34,623 bases of DNA from an uncultured Rhizobiaceae group bacterium (GCA_938030595.1 CALHIB010000036.1:1-34623); one strand, 5' to 3'; shown: positions 9,281 through 18,613, numbered from the stretch's first letter. The notes: generated by a model from the letters alone, not told the origin. A program made the numbers and translations.

Positions 9281-10102
9281 ATGACATCTGTTAATCTCAA
9301 GAACGAGCAAACGCCAAAAGTTGACCCGGTATGGGAAGCCATTCGTGAAGAAGCTGAGGCCGTTGTTGCTAAAGAGCCGATGATGTCTTCGTTTATTTAT
9401 AACACTATTCTAAACCAGCACTCGCTGGAAGATGCGGTTATCTTCCGTATTGCAGAACGTCTGCATAATAGGGATTTTTCTGCTGATTTGGTTCGCCAAA
9501 GTTTTCAGCAAATGATGGCTGATACCAACGAATGGTCAGAAATCTTGAGAACAGATATCGCAGCGGTCTACGATCGTGACCCTGCTTGCCATCGTTTTAT
9601 CGACCCAATCCTTTATTTCAAAGGCTTCCATGCGATACAAACACATAGACTTGCGCACTGGAATTTGAACAAGGGGCATAAAGATATCGCCCTTTACCTA
9701 CAATCGCGCTCTTCGCAAGTGTTTCAAACAGACATAAACCCTGCAGCCCAATTTGGGCGCGGTGTTTTCCTTGACCATGCGACAGGCCTTGTTGTGGGTG
9801 AAACAGCCGTGGTTGGCGATCATGTATCTATTCTGCACAGCGTAACCCTTGGTGGTACAGGCAAGGAAAAAGAGGATCGTCATCCCAAGATTGGCAATGG
9901 TGTCTTGCTCGGTGCAGGAGCTAAAATTCTAGGCAATATTAAAGTTGGTGATTGCTCCAGGGTTGCTGCGGGTTCTTTGGTTATCAAGCCGGTACCAGAC
10001 AAAGTAACAGTTGCCGGTATTCCTGCAAAAGTGGTTGGCGTGGCAGGGTGTTCAGAACCTTCACGCTCAATGAACCAAATATTGGCAGAAGATAAGAGTT
10101 AA
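9281..10102 (+). CDS. cysE: Serine O-acetyltransferase
   Basis: 273 aa; DINPAAQFGRGVFLDHATGLVVGETAVVGDHVSILHSVTLGGTGKEKEDRHPKIGNGVLLGAGAKILGNIKVGD, hexapeptide repeats of the CysE family. Confidence 0.95.
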   Translation: MTSVNLKNEQTPKVDPVWEAIREEAEAVVAKEPMMSSFIYNTILNQHSLEDAVIFRIAERLHNRDFSADLVRQSFQQMMADTNEWSEILRTDIAAVYDRDPACHRFIDPILYFKGFHAIQTHRLAHWNLNKGHKDIALYLQSRSSQVFQTDINPAAQFGRGVFLDHATGLVVGETAVVGDHVSILHSVTLGGTGKEKEDRHPKIGNGVLLGAGAKILGNIKVGDCSRVAAGSLVIKPVPDKVTVAGIPAKVVGVAGCSEPSRSMNQILAEDKS

Positions 10103-10169
10103 TTGCTTTACATGGCGTGGCAGGCAGTGCAAAAAGCAATGCAACAAATCACATGCTGGAGATTGTCTC

Positions 10170-10385
10170 GTGACACCTGAAGAAATCAAAAAACTCGACG
10201 CTTATTTCAAATCTGTTTTTGGCAACGAACAATTGGCGGTCAAGCCGCGACCAAAAAAGACAGATTCTTGTGAAGTCTATAAAGGCGATGAGTTCTTGGG
10301 CGTTATTTATCTGGATGAAGATGAAGGTGAGCGCTCATTCAGTTTCTCAATGGCTATCTTGGACATTGATCTGGATTCGGTTTAA
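10170..10385 (+). CDS. DUF3126 family small protein
   Basis: 71 aa MTPEEIKKLDAYFKSVFGNEQLAVKPRPKKTDSCEVYKGDEFLGVIYLDEDEGERSF, located right after cysE. Confidence 0.75.
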   Translation: MTPEEIKKLDAYFKSVFGNEQLAVKPRPKKTDSCEVYKGDEFLGVIYLDEDEGERSFSFSMAILDIDLDSV

Positions 10386-10387
10386 TC

Positions 10388-11227
10388 TCAATTAAGCTTT
10401 ATACTTGGCTCTACAATCATTGAGTTCATTATCGCGCGAACAGATTGTTCAAGCTCAATCCAGGATGCCAAATGTTTCTGATGGAAACGATACGTTAGCA
10501 TCAGGTTTTTACCAATATGAATATCGCGTATGCAAAAAGGGGTTGTTTCTGCGATCTCTCTTACGCATCGTGTTGCAAAGGGGTAAGGACTGGAAGCTGC
10601 GTAATATAAGTCTTCATCAATAAATCCACCTTTGGCACTTAAGCCTTGTTTCACAAGCCCTGAATAGCTGCGCGTGGCTTTTCCTTCAAAAAACTGCGTA
10701 TAAATAGGACCAACCCTGCCTGACATGTCATAAGACATGTTGCGCGGTTCAATAGAGACAAATATCAGGTTTGTATTGTCTTTTGAATCATTAAAGTCTG
10801 CACTTAAGCTGTCTTTATACCCAGACAATGATGGCCAATGAAGGTAGAGATCAAGCTTCTCATGCGCACCAGAATTGCGTTGAGAGAAAAATCTTACCTT
10901 GTTTGCAGGTACGTTGAGATACTCATCACCAACAATCATTTCCAGTCCTGCTGTCGAAGAAGAATGTCCAGCTCTGGATAGGCTATCTCCAAAGAAGTGA
11001 GCTGTAGTAAACATTGCAATTGCTGCAATTAGCAGCGTTAGAGCCAGCAAAAGAATGTTTTTTAAAAGTTTTGAGCTAATTCTCTCCGGCTTTTTCTCGC
11101 TTTCCATACGTGTTTTTGCAAGGCGTTCAATATGACCAGGCATTTGTCGCTGAAAAGATGCATTGCCTGAACGTCCCGCTATAACAAGCGGGTCAGAGTA
11201 GTGGCTATTTTGACTGACACTATTCAT
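10388..11227 (-). CDS. Hypothetical single-TM protein
   Basis: ORF with one TM segment (LLKNILLLALTLLIAAIAMFTTAHFF) and a presumed extracytoplasmic C-terminal domain. ATG at 11227 preferred over TTG at 11254. Confidence 0.7.
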   Translation of the reverse strand: MNSVSQNSHYSDPLVIAGRSGNASFQRQMPGHIERLAKTRMESEKKPERISSKLLKNILLLALTLLIAAIAMFTTAHFFGDSLSRAGHSSSTAGLEMIVGDEYLNVPANKVRFFSQRNSGAHEKLDLYLHWPSLSGYKDSLSADFNDSKDNTNLIFVSIEPRNMSYDMSGRVGPIYTQFFEGKATRSYSGLVKQGLSAKGGFIDEDLYYAASSPYPFATRCVREIAETTPFCIRDIHIGKNLMLTYRFHQKHLASWIELEQSVRAIMNSMIVEPSIKLN

Positions 11228-11379
11228 AATCTGGCAATCCAAGAAATGATTCAATTAATTTGAACGATTTGGCATGGTTATTGCTTCGTTAATTCAAAAC
11301 GGATGCACAGGCCAAATCTCTTGACTCTACACTCGTTTAACATGGTAAATACTAAGTAAATTTATAGGTAATGAGTTAA

Positions 11380-11688
11380 ATGATAGCTGCTTTTGTAATT
11401 GTGTTCGGTTTTGTAACTGCAGGTTTTATAGCGACAGCGTCGGCTATTTACCAAAATGCGGATGGTTCAGTTCAACTTTCCATGGGTACACCTGTAAAAA
11501 CTGCAAAAGCGTTTCTCCTTTGTATGTTTGTCGGCCCTTACGTATTGGCAAAAAACGGTTTGTTTTTATGGGCAGAAGAGAAAATAAGCTTTTCACTAAT
11601 GGGAGTTTGCTTTCTAATCGCAGTTGTGTGGAGTTTTTGCATTGGCATTGTTTCAATTCAAACACTCGTCGGGTTGGGAATTTTATAA
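11380..11688 (+). CDS. Small hypothetical membrane protein
   Basis: 102 aa, three hydrophobic segments, ATG start, 15 nt before the downstream gene. Confidence 0.65.
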   Translation: MIAAFVIVFGFVTAGFIATASAIYQNADGSVQLSMGTPVKTAKAFLLCMFVGPYVLAKNGLFLWAEEKISFSLMGVCFLIAVVWSFCIGIVSIQTLVGLGIL

Positions 11689-11703
11689 ACAGGGAGCATA
11701 CAT

Positions 11704-12228
11704 ATGCCAATATACGAGCTTGATGGAATAAAGCCTCAAATATCACAGGGTTTTAACTGGATTGCACCAACGGCTGTTTTGATTGGCGATATACACGTTG
11801 GTGAAAGCGTTGGCATTTGGTTTGGTAGTGTTCTTCGTGGCGATAATGAGCCAATTACCATTCACGACGACACGAATATCCAGGAAAATTGTGTGATGCA
11901 TACTGACCCTGGTTTTCCGCTCACGATTGGCAAGGGATGCACAATCGGCCACAAGGCAATGCTTCATGGCTGTACGATTGGTAATAATTCCTTGATTGGT
12001 ATGGGTGCGACAGTTCTTAATGGTGCAAAGATTGGCGAAAATTGTCTCATTGGGGCAGGCGCTCTTGTGCCTGAGGGAAAAGAAATACCAGACAATTCAC
12101 TGGTTGTTGGTATGCCTGGAAAAGTGATCAGGCAATTGGATGATAATGCTATCCAAGGTCTAAAAGCTTCTGCCCAACATTATGTAGCAAATGCCAAACG
12201 TTTTGCCTCAGGTTTGAAAGAAGTTTAA
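11704..12228 (+). CDS. Gamma carbonic anhydrase family protein
   Basis: 174 aa left-handed beta-helix protein: ATAVLIGDIHVGESVGIWFGSVLRGDNEPITIHDDTNIQENCVMHTDPGFPLTIGKGCTIGHKAMLHGCTIGNNSLIGMGA. Confidence 0.93.
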   Translation: MPIYELDGIKPQISQGFNWIAPTAVLIGDIHVGESVGIWFGSVLRGDNEPITIHDDTNIQENCVMHTDPGFPLTIGKGCTIGHKAMLHGCTIGNNSLIGMGATVLNGAKIGENCLIGAGALVPEGKEIPDNSLVVGMPGKVIRQLDDNAIQGLKASAQHYVANAKRFASGLKEV

Positions 12229-12230
12229 AT

Positions 12231-12265
12231 AAAAAAAGGCCGGTTTGTATAAATACAAACCGGCC
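12231..12265 (-). terminator. Intrinsic terminator for the minus-strand BTLCP gene
   Basis: ggccggtttgtat-aa-atacaaaccggcc, perfect 13-bp stem (12238-12265), flanked on the left by A7, which is a T-tract on the minus strand. Confidence 0.85.
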
Positions 12266-12268
12266 AAA

Positions 12269-12317
12269 TTGATCTGGTCTGGTGGGGACGGGGGTAGGTG
12301 GGGATCGACCAGATCAA
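12269..12317. repeat. 11-bp inverted repeat enclosing a 27-nt G-rich loop
   Basis: ttgatctggtc (12269-12279) / gaccagatcaa (12307-12317); loop tggtggggacgggggtaggtggggatc. Confidence 0.8.
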
Positions 12318-12342
12318 AACCAAATTACCAACCCAAAACTTT

Positions 12343-12927
12343 TTATCCTCGACGATCTACAATCTTGGTCCAATGACCAGAGTATTTTGAAGACTGTCGT
12401 TTGAGGTACGTGTATTCCGTTTCATTCCACTGTTTGATTTTGTCACTTAGATTATCCAAGACATAATCAGCACGATCCGTTCTAACGGTTAAGACTGCGT
12501 GACCTTCGCCATTAGGTTGTAAAACAACGGTAATAAGAAGGCTTGATGCAGGCCAGCCTCTTTGCATCAACATATGTCGCTTCATCAATACGTAGTCTTC
12601 GCAATCACCAATGCTTGTTGGATAAATCCAGTGCTCTTCAATACCAAAGCCTTCCATATCGGTGACCGGTGCAATGGTAGAATTTGAGTATGTATTGACT
12701 TCCACAAGATCTTTCCAGCGCTCGCGAGTAAGCTGAGGCGCGTTGGTTTTACGCGTGTTTATTTTACAATCTGATGGATATTGCTTGCAGTAATTGTAGT
12801 GACCAATCGGCTGTGATGTTAATCCGGCCAATTGCATGTGTGCGGTATTTGCCGCTTGCGCTGTTGTTGCTGAGAATGCGGTAATTGCTACCGTCATCAA
12901 CAAAGCGTTTTTAAATTTGTTTTTCAT
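12343..12927 (-). CDS. Bacterial transglutaminase-like cysteine peptidase (BTLCP/LapG-like)
   Basis: 194 aa with signal peptide; catalytic-region pattern SIGDCEDYVLMKRHMLMQRGWPASSLLITVVLQPNGEGHAVLTVRTDRADYVLDNL. Confidence 0.88.
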   Translation of the reverse strand: MKNKFKNALLMTVAITAFSATTAQAANTAHMQLAGLTSQPIGHYNYCKQYPSDCKINTRKTNAPQLTRERWKDLVEVNTYSNSTIAPVTDMEGFGIEEHWIYPTSIGDCEDYVLMKRHMLMQRGWPASSLLITVVLQPNGEGHAVLTVRTDRADYVLDNLSDKIKQWNETEYTYLKRQSSKYSGHWTKIVDRRG

Positions 12928-13255
12928 TGTTTAATTCCCCGTCTGTCGAAACAATGACAGACAGGTGTTGAGATCAAAAAAAGAAAACCACTCAACTTTA
13001 ATGAGAAGTTGAACCGCATTTAAATTGACTTTGGTTCAAGTTTTTTGAAAGTTTTATGAGAGTTTATGTAAAATTGTAACGAATATGAAATTTTATATAA
13101 AGATCAATAATTTAGCGCAGGGTTATTGATCTGTAAATTGTGGTTTGTAAAAAAAACTTAATTCAAAATCAAATACAAACGAAGGATGGCGCTCTAAAAA
13201 TAAAATTTCAACGCTAAAATAATTGTAATTATTTGAAAATTTTCTCTGACATATG

Positions 13256-13283
13256 TTTCTTGCACTTAGTTAAGTGCAAGAAA
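13256..13283. repeat. Perfect 13-bp inverted repeat with 2-nt spacer
   Basis: tttcttgcactta-gt-taagtgcaagaaa; 8 nt downstream of the PilZ gene stop (minus strand), without an obvious T-tract. Confidence 0.85.
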
Positions 13284-13290
13284 TCAGTAT

Positions 13291-13905
13291 CTATTGAGCG
13301 ATATAATCGCGCAAAGTATCGTGAGTTTGCAGAATGGCAAATTCAATCGCCACACCCTCATCGAAATGACGAACAACACGGCCACGCATGTTTCCTAGCC
13401 ACATCAATGTACCAATGGCTGGTCGTACAGACATTTCGATCGCAGCACCTGATAGTGACAAGTCAATGATATGAACTTCATATGTTCTTCCATCTTCAAG
13501 TTTGACTCGGGTGACGTTGCGTGTTGGAGCAATACGCTCATGGCGGCGATCTTCAGGAAGGCTCAACTCGTGTCTGTTAGCAATCCAGGTAATCTTGGCA
13601 GCAAGTTTATCGCGTTTGTGTGGTGTAGCATTGACTGACATTGCAAAACCGCCATTGAAAACGCGAAGAATTTTTCCCTCCAAGCGCCCAAGATGATCCA
13701 CATAGGCAATGATTGTCTCACCAATAGCACCCACTTGTGGTGTGATTAGTGTCGCACTGCCTGATGACATGCTTTGTATCTGGCAAGGAAATTCTCTTTT
13801 GTCCTGCATCATAAAGCGGCCAAAAAGAGTTACCTCGACGTTCTGAAATTGCATTTCAGCATCAGAAAGTTCAAGTGCACTATTTGTTTGAGCAAAACCT
13901 ACCAT
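13291..13905 (-). CDS. PilZ domain protein, probably two PilZ-like domains in tandem
   Basis: 204 aa; C-terminal half has EDRRHERI...VHIIDLSLSGAAIEM (RxxxR-like and DxSxxG PilZ motifs). The N-terminal half has the same fold-like spacing without the canonical motif. Confidence 0.8.
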   Translation of the reverse strand: MVGFAQTNSALELSDAEMQFQNVEVTLFGRFMMQDKREFPCQIQSMSSGSATLITPQVGAIGETIIAYVDHLGRLEGKILRVFNGGFAMSVNATPHKRDKLAAKITWIANRHELSLPEDRRHERIAPTRNVTRVKLEDGRTYEVHIIDLSLSGAAIEMSVRPAIGTLMWLGNMRGRVVRHFDEGVAIEFAILQTHDTLRDYIAQ

Positions 13906-14001
13906 TTAACAGCCATATATAAGATGTATCTAAGTGAACATAGTATTGTCTGATTAAGTTAAGGAATCGTTTGCGTCTTCAATTTGAACGTAGATTTTTG
14001 A

Positions 14002-14637
14002 TTATTTTTCCAGTCCACCATCCAAGACAGTCAAATGTTTGACTTTACGAGGAGCATTTTGTGTTTCTGAGGTGGGCAATTGATGGGATCTGCTTGAGAA
14101 AACAGGCAGCTCTGGTGAAAGCGAGGGTGTTTCAAACGAATTTTCAAGATCCACTGTTCGGACCGATTTAATACGGTTGTTAACAACAGGATCGATACCC
14201 ATCCAAATAGGTGTTTCAGAAGGCGCAGCTGTGCCCAAAATTCGGACAGTTTCAGAGGAGCCATTTAAGAGCGGCAATAAAAGTGTTTCATATTCAAGAA
14301 AATGATTATTTTCAGTTTCTGCAATATGAGCAATCACAATCGGTTTGGCTTGATGGTAAACCTGTTTCACAGCATCGAATATCTTCAGATTATCGGCTTC
14401 ATCCCAAAGTCCCAGATATCCAACACTTTTCAATTCCCGTCCATAAGAGCTGCACAATTTCGTTCCAGCCAAACGGAAGCTGATCGTTCTATACAGATGA
14501 TCAACTTCTAAAATAAATGTATCCCCCAAAATATCTCTAATATCGCTAGGTTCAATTTCTGTACGCTCAGGGGCTACTCTCGTACCTCTTAGATTATTCC
14601 AATAAGTGAAAATCTTTTTAGAAGTCTTGTGTCTCAT
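14002..14637 (-). CDS. PAS domain-containing protein (PAS_5 family-like)
   Basis: 211 aa; TYWNNLRGTRVAPERTEIEPSDIRDILGDTFILEVDHLYRTISFRLAGTKLCSSYGRELKSVGYLGLW, typical PAS_5 pattern. Confidence 0.8.
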   Translation of the reverse strand: MRHKTSKKIFTYWNNLRGTRVAPERTEIEPSDIRDILGDTFILEVDHLYRTISFRLAGTKLCSSYGRELKSVGYLGLWDEADNLKIFDAVKQVYHQAKPIVIAHIAETENNHFLEYETLLLPLLNGSSETVRILGTAAPSETPIWMGIDPVVNNRIKSVRTVDLENSFETPSLSPELPVFSSRSHQLPTSETQNAPRKVKHLTVLDGGLEK

Positions 14638-14899
14638 TTAAAATACCAGCCTTATAAATTCCAACGGCCAGAACCCATATTGTCTCTTATTGTGACAAAA
14701 TGGATAGGTCTGACCTAACTGAACACAAGTTTGCAAGCGCCATGCCAAACTGAATGAGGGGAGATGCGTATAAAATGCTTAGACTACGGACTACGATAAA
14801 AGTCACAGTTGTTAACCTTAATATTATGTTAAGCTTGCAGGAACCAAAGTTTTATGGGAATTTGGTTCAACTCCTAAGAATGCAAAAGTTAACGAGTTG

Positions 14900-14990
14900 A
14901 GCATTCTTCACTATGAGGTCTGGACTGAAACACTCTTTTCAGTTGGGGATTGACCAACAGCCCAAGGTTTAATGCCTTGGGCTTTTTTTT
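14900..14990 (+). ncRNA. Candidate small RNA ending in an intrinsic terminator
   Basis: Hairpin actgaaa-cactct-tttcagt (14924-14943) followed by terminator agcccaagg-tttaatg-ccttgggct (14959-14983) and T8, with no plus-strand ORF upstream. 5' end not determined. Confidence 0.55.
14959..14990 (+). terminator. Strong orphan intrinsic terminator
   Basis: 9-bp stem agcccaagg/ccttgggct, 7-nt loop, T-tract tttttttt. Confidence 0.88.
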
Positions 14991-15040
14991 GCCTGATCTT
15001 CTGATAAGTATGCTCTAAATGAAAAAGAGATATAAAAACC

Positions 15041-15784
15041 ATGCACCCAGCTGTTGATGAAACTACAACGCAACAAAAACAACCCATTTTCAATCTGCAC
15101 TGGATTATTCCTGCAACGATTGGGTTGATGGTGCTTATCCATTTTTTGCGTGTTTCAGTTTTGGAAGAACAATTGAACTATAATGTTATCGTAGAGTTTG
15201 CTTTTATTCCCATTCGATACGCACATGCAGAATTACTGGAACTTTCACCCTTTGCAATCTACTGGTCGCCAGTCACATATAGCTTGTTGCATGCTGATTG
15301 GGCACATTTGATTATGAATTCATTCTGGTTACTTGCCTTTGGCGGTTTAACTGCAAGAAGGTTAGGGGCTTCAGGCTTTGTAGTCTTGTTTGTTATTGGG
15401 GCAATTGCTGGCGCAGCACTTCATTATTTTTTCCATTCAAACGATATAGCCCCCATGATAGGGGCATCAGCCTCCGTCTCGGCGTGCATGGGAGCAGCAA
15501 TGAGATTGCCTGCTTTTTCTGAAGCTTCATTTGAGGGTGATGTATCGAAAGTAAGAATAAGATCATTGATTGAAGCTCTTACAAACCGTCAGGCTCTGAC
15601 ATTCATTGGAATTTGGTTTGGTATAAATTTATTATTTGGCACAGGCGTTATTGATATTACAGGCAATGGAAATCCTATAGCCTGGGAAGCGCATATTGGA
15701 GGGTTTCTAGCCGGACTGTTATTATTCGGATTTATTGATAGATTATTTAAACGCGACGATACGTCTTCAGCTGATAGCTTCTAA
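15041..15784 (+). CDS. Rhomboid family intramembrane serine protease
   Basis: 247 aa multi-TM; HADWAHLIMNSFWLLAFGG, GASASVSACMGAA (GxSx), EAHIGGFLAGLL. Confidence 0.88.
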   Translation: MHPAVDETTTQQKQPIFNLHWIIPATIGLMVLIHFLRVSVLEEQLNYNVIVEFAFIPIRYAHAELLELSPFAIYWSPVTYSLLHADWAHLIMNSFWLLAFGGLTARRLGASGFVVLFVIGAIAGAALHYFFHSNDIAPMIGASASVSACMGAAMRLPAFSEASFEGDVSKVRIRSLIEALTNRQALTFIGIWFGINLLFGTGVIDITGNGNPIAWEAHIGGFLAGLLLFGFIDRLFKRDDTSSADSF

Positions 15785-16834
15785 AAAACCTGCGTCTTCA
15801 AGTGAAGCTAATTGGAATTTAGTTTGCTTGTACCCCAGATCAATCGATTCACTTGCTTTATGAAAATCCGTTAAACCAATATTCTCCAGTTTTGGCCTGA
15901 TAATCACATCAGGTGGATCACCAGCCAGTCTTGAACGAATAATACGATCTTGAATAATATTAAATGCCTCAATCATAACGCCTGTAATGCCAAGTTTTTG
16001 CTTTTTGGTTGTAGTATTACTGCCAAAGCTAAACGGTAACCAGGAAGATGGTATTTCTTCCAGAGATGGCAGATTCTCGTCATGACTAGTTTTCAGAATG
16101 GAAGAAGACCTGACAACAGATGAGCGCGCAAATGTCTCGCGATCAAGATTTATTGCCATTACGATTTTTTGCTCAAATGCACGGCACGCAGAAACGGGAA
16201 CAGGATTTACCAGAGCACCGTCCACTAGATGTTTACCCATATGGGTTACGGGCGCAAAAACACCCGGCAGCGCATAAGATGCCCGAATGGCAGGTGCCAG
16301 TAATCCGTCTTCCAGCCAAACTTCGTGACCGGTATCAATTTCAGTTGCAACGGCAATAAAGCGTTTGTCCAAATCCTCGATACGGATGTCACCCAGTTCA
16401 TGATCCAACCGTTCTGCAAGGCGATTTCCTGCAATAAAACCTGATTTTCCAAGTGTAAAATCAACATATCTTAAAATCGTACGTCGTGTAATGGATCTGG
16501 CAAACTCTTCAAGCTCATCAAGTTTTCCCGCCAAATAACAACCACCAACAACGGCACCAATTGAGGTGCCGGCAATCATTGAAATCGGAATATTGGCTTC
16601 ATCAAGCGCGCGTATTACTCCAATGTGCGACCAACCTCTTGCAACGCCTCCACCAAGAGCAAGAGCGATGCCATTTTGGTTGTAGTGCTTCAAGTCACTT
16701 TTAATCAGGTGCAAATCTGGTGCGCTAGAACTAGCAGTCTCTGCATTTTCTGCTACTTCACGCACTTTATCAATCTCGCTTTTTTTAAAAAGCTGAGTAA
16801 CGGAGCCATCTTTTAATGTTTCGTTTGTACTCAT
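15767..16834 (-). CDS. Patatin-like phospholipase family protein
   Basis: ALALGGGVARGWSHIGVIRALDEANIPISMIAGTSIGAVVGG (oxyanion GGG plus GTSIG lipase motif) and LVDGALVNPVPV (DGA motif). ATG at 16834 (MSTNETLKDG) preferred over 16897. Confidence 0.92.
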   Translation of the reverse strand: MSTNETLKDGSVTQLFKKSEIDKVREVAENAETASSSAPDLHLIKSDLKHYNQNGIALALGGGVARGWSHIGVIRALDEANIPISMIAGTSIGAVVGGCYLAGKLDELEEFARSITRRTILRYVDFTLGKSGFIAGNRLAERLDHELGDIRIEDLDKRFIAVATEIDTGHEVWLEDGLLAPAIRASYALPGVFAPVTHMGKHLVDGALVNPVPVSACRAFEQKIVMAINLDRETFARSSVVRSSSILKTSHDENLPSLEEIPSSWLPFSFGSNTTTKKQKLGITGVMIEAFNIIQDRIIRSRLAGDPPDVIIRPKLENIGLTDFHKASESIDLGYKQTKFQLASLEDAGFLEAIS

Positions 16835-16927
16835 TTGATTGCCTGTCTTAATGGGTTTTATGAAGCAAATATCGTGCCACACCCCATTTTCAAACATTCT
16901 AACAAGTAATAGTTAAAACAATGACAC

Positions 16928-17527
16928 CTAGAAAAATGTGAACTGTGCAGAGATTGCCAAGACTACTACTATCACCATGGAAAGAGCCATAAATATGTTG
17001 ATCATTCGCTGGATATTTTCTGGAAGCTCAAGCTTTCGTAAGGTTGCGCCAGCATAAAGCCAGCCGAAGTGTATGGGGATCCATATGGCATTTACAATCA
17101 GGATTTTGATCAGGATCATTTGGAAGAAATAATCTGGCCAAAAGTTAAAAGTCGTAAAAAAAGTTGCGTTAACTGCATACGCCTTTGGGTTGATGGCCTG
17201 TAATAAAAGCGCATCAAAAAAACCAGGAACCCGTTCTGCTTTGATAAAGGCAATCTCGCTACCTGCAAAAGCAATTTTAAAAGCAAGATAAGATAGATAA
17301 GCAAGAGACAATCCAAGCAAGGCTTCCGGAAGGTAGGGAACAGAAAAAATTATAGTTTTTAAACCAAATATGACTGCAAGACCTACTAAAAAGTTGCCAA
17401 GCCATAGTCCCCAAAGAAATCTTTGCCCTGCAATAAAGCCAAAAGCTGAGCCAACCCCTGCAATACTTAAAACACCAGGTCCTGGTGTAATAATCAAAAG
17501 AAGTGTAGCGCCCATAAATTCAAGCAT
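16928..17527 (-). CDS. LysE/RhtB family translocator
   Basis: 199 aa multi-TM; LLIITPGPGVLSIAGVGSAFGFIAGQRFLWGLWLG. Confidence 0.88.
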   Translation of the reverse strand: MLEFMGATLLLIITPGPGVLSIAGVGSAFGFIAGQRFLWGLWLGNFLVGLAVIFGLKTIIFSVPYLPEALLGLSLAYLSYLAFKIAFAGSEIAFIKAERVPGFFDALLLQAINPKAYAVNATFFTTFNFWPDYFFQMILIKILIVNAIWIPIHFGWLYAGATLRKLELPENIQRMINIFMALSMVIVVVLAISAQFTFF

Positions 17528-17532
17528 TGAGC

Positions 17533-17940
17533 TTATTTTTCAAGAAAGATTAGTTTGGGTTGGCTATTATCATTTTCAATTTTACGGTAAAAGCAACTTT
17601 TGGCACCCGTATGACAAGCACCTTTGCCCTCAAGGCTTACTTTCAGCAAAATGGCATCTTGATCACAATCCGTGAGAATTTCCTTCACATAGAGTATGTT
17701 TCTCGAAGTTTCACCTTTTAGCCAAAGCTCTTGGCGTGATCTGCTCCAAAAATGTGATTTTCCACTCTCGATGGTTTTTTGAAGAGCTTCTGCATTCATG
17801 TGGGCAAGCATCAAGATCTCTCCCGAAGAATGTTCTTGTGCTATTGCCGTGATGAGCCCGTCCGAATTAAAACGAGGCGCTAGTACAGTACCTTGTTCAA
17901 GGTCAGACTTATTTTCAAGTGTTGGATAGATAGAAGACAT
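17533..17940 (-). CDS. hisI: Phosphoribosyl-AMP cyclohydrolase
   Basis: 135 aa; [42 protein letters not shown]...[29 protein letters not shown]. Confidence 0.96.
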   Translation of the reverse strand: MSSIYPTLENKSDLEQGTVLAPRFNSDGLITAIAQEHSSGEILMLAHMNAEALQKTIESGKSHFWSRSRQELWLKGETSRNILYVKEILTDCDQDAILLKVSLEGKGACHTGAKSCFYRKIENDNSQPKLIFLEK

Positions 17941-17977
17941 TTATGGCCACCAGAGTTTTTCCTGATAGCCTTATCGT

Positions 17978-18613
17978 TTATTCCTTGCCCATACGCAACA
18001 TTGCAAAGAAATTCTGTTGCTCTGCAGGGTTGTCGTGGAATGCGCCTGTGTAGGCAGTTGTCATGGTGGTAGAACCGTGCTTTTTGATGCCACGCATAGC
18101 CATGCACATATGCTCAGCTTCAATCATGACGGCAACGCCGCGCGGCTCAAGAGCATCGGTAATCGTGTGTGCTACTTGAGCAGTCATGTTTTCTTGTGTT
18201 TGAAGGCGTTTGGCAAAAATTTCTACAGTTCGTGCAATTTTTGAAAGACCGAGCACACGTCCATCAGGCAAATAAGCAACATGCGCCTTACCGATAATCG
18301 GAACCATGTGATGCTCACAATGGGAATGGAACGGTATATCCCGAACCAGTACCATATCATCATAACCACCTACTTCTTCAAATGTGCGACCAAGTACATC
18401 TTCTGCATCAAGATCATATCCGCCGAAGAGCTCTAAATATGCCTTGGCAACACGTTTTGGTGTATCAAGCAAACCTTCACGATTAATATCTTCACCAACC
18501 CATTTTAGAAGTGTTCGAACTGCATCTTCTGCTTCTTCGCGCGATGGGCGTTCGTCTTTCGCAAGTATTTTGCGAGTTTCAACTTTTTTAAGGCTTTCGA
18601 GAATTGCATCCAT
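17978..18613 (-). CDS. folE: GTP cyclohydrolase I
   Basis: [85 protein letters not shown]. Start at 18613 preferred because of a strong SD (AGGAGA); 18634 is an alternative. Confidence 0.96.
   Translation of the reverse strand: MDAILESLKKVETRKILAKDERPSREEAEDAVRTLLKWVGEDINREGLLDTPKRVAKAYLELFGGYDLDAEDVLGRTFEEVGGYDDMVLVRDIPFHSHCEHHMVPIIGKAHVAYLPDGRVLGLSKIARTVEIFAKRLQTQENMTAQVAHTITDALEPRGVAVMIEAEHMCMAMRGIKKHGSTTMTTAYTGAFHDNPAEQQNFFAMLRMGKE

Noticed and set aside
10102-10140. Inverted repeat attgcttt...aaagcaat after cysE as a terminator
   Set aside because: 8-bp AT-rich arms with a 23-nt loop and no T-tract; too weak to call.
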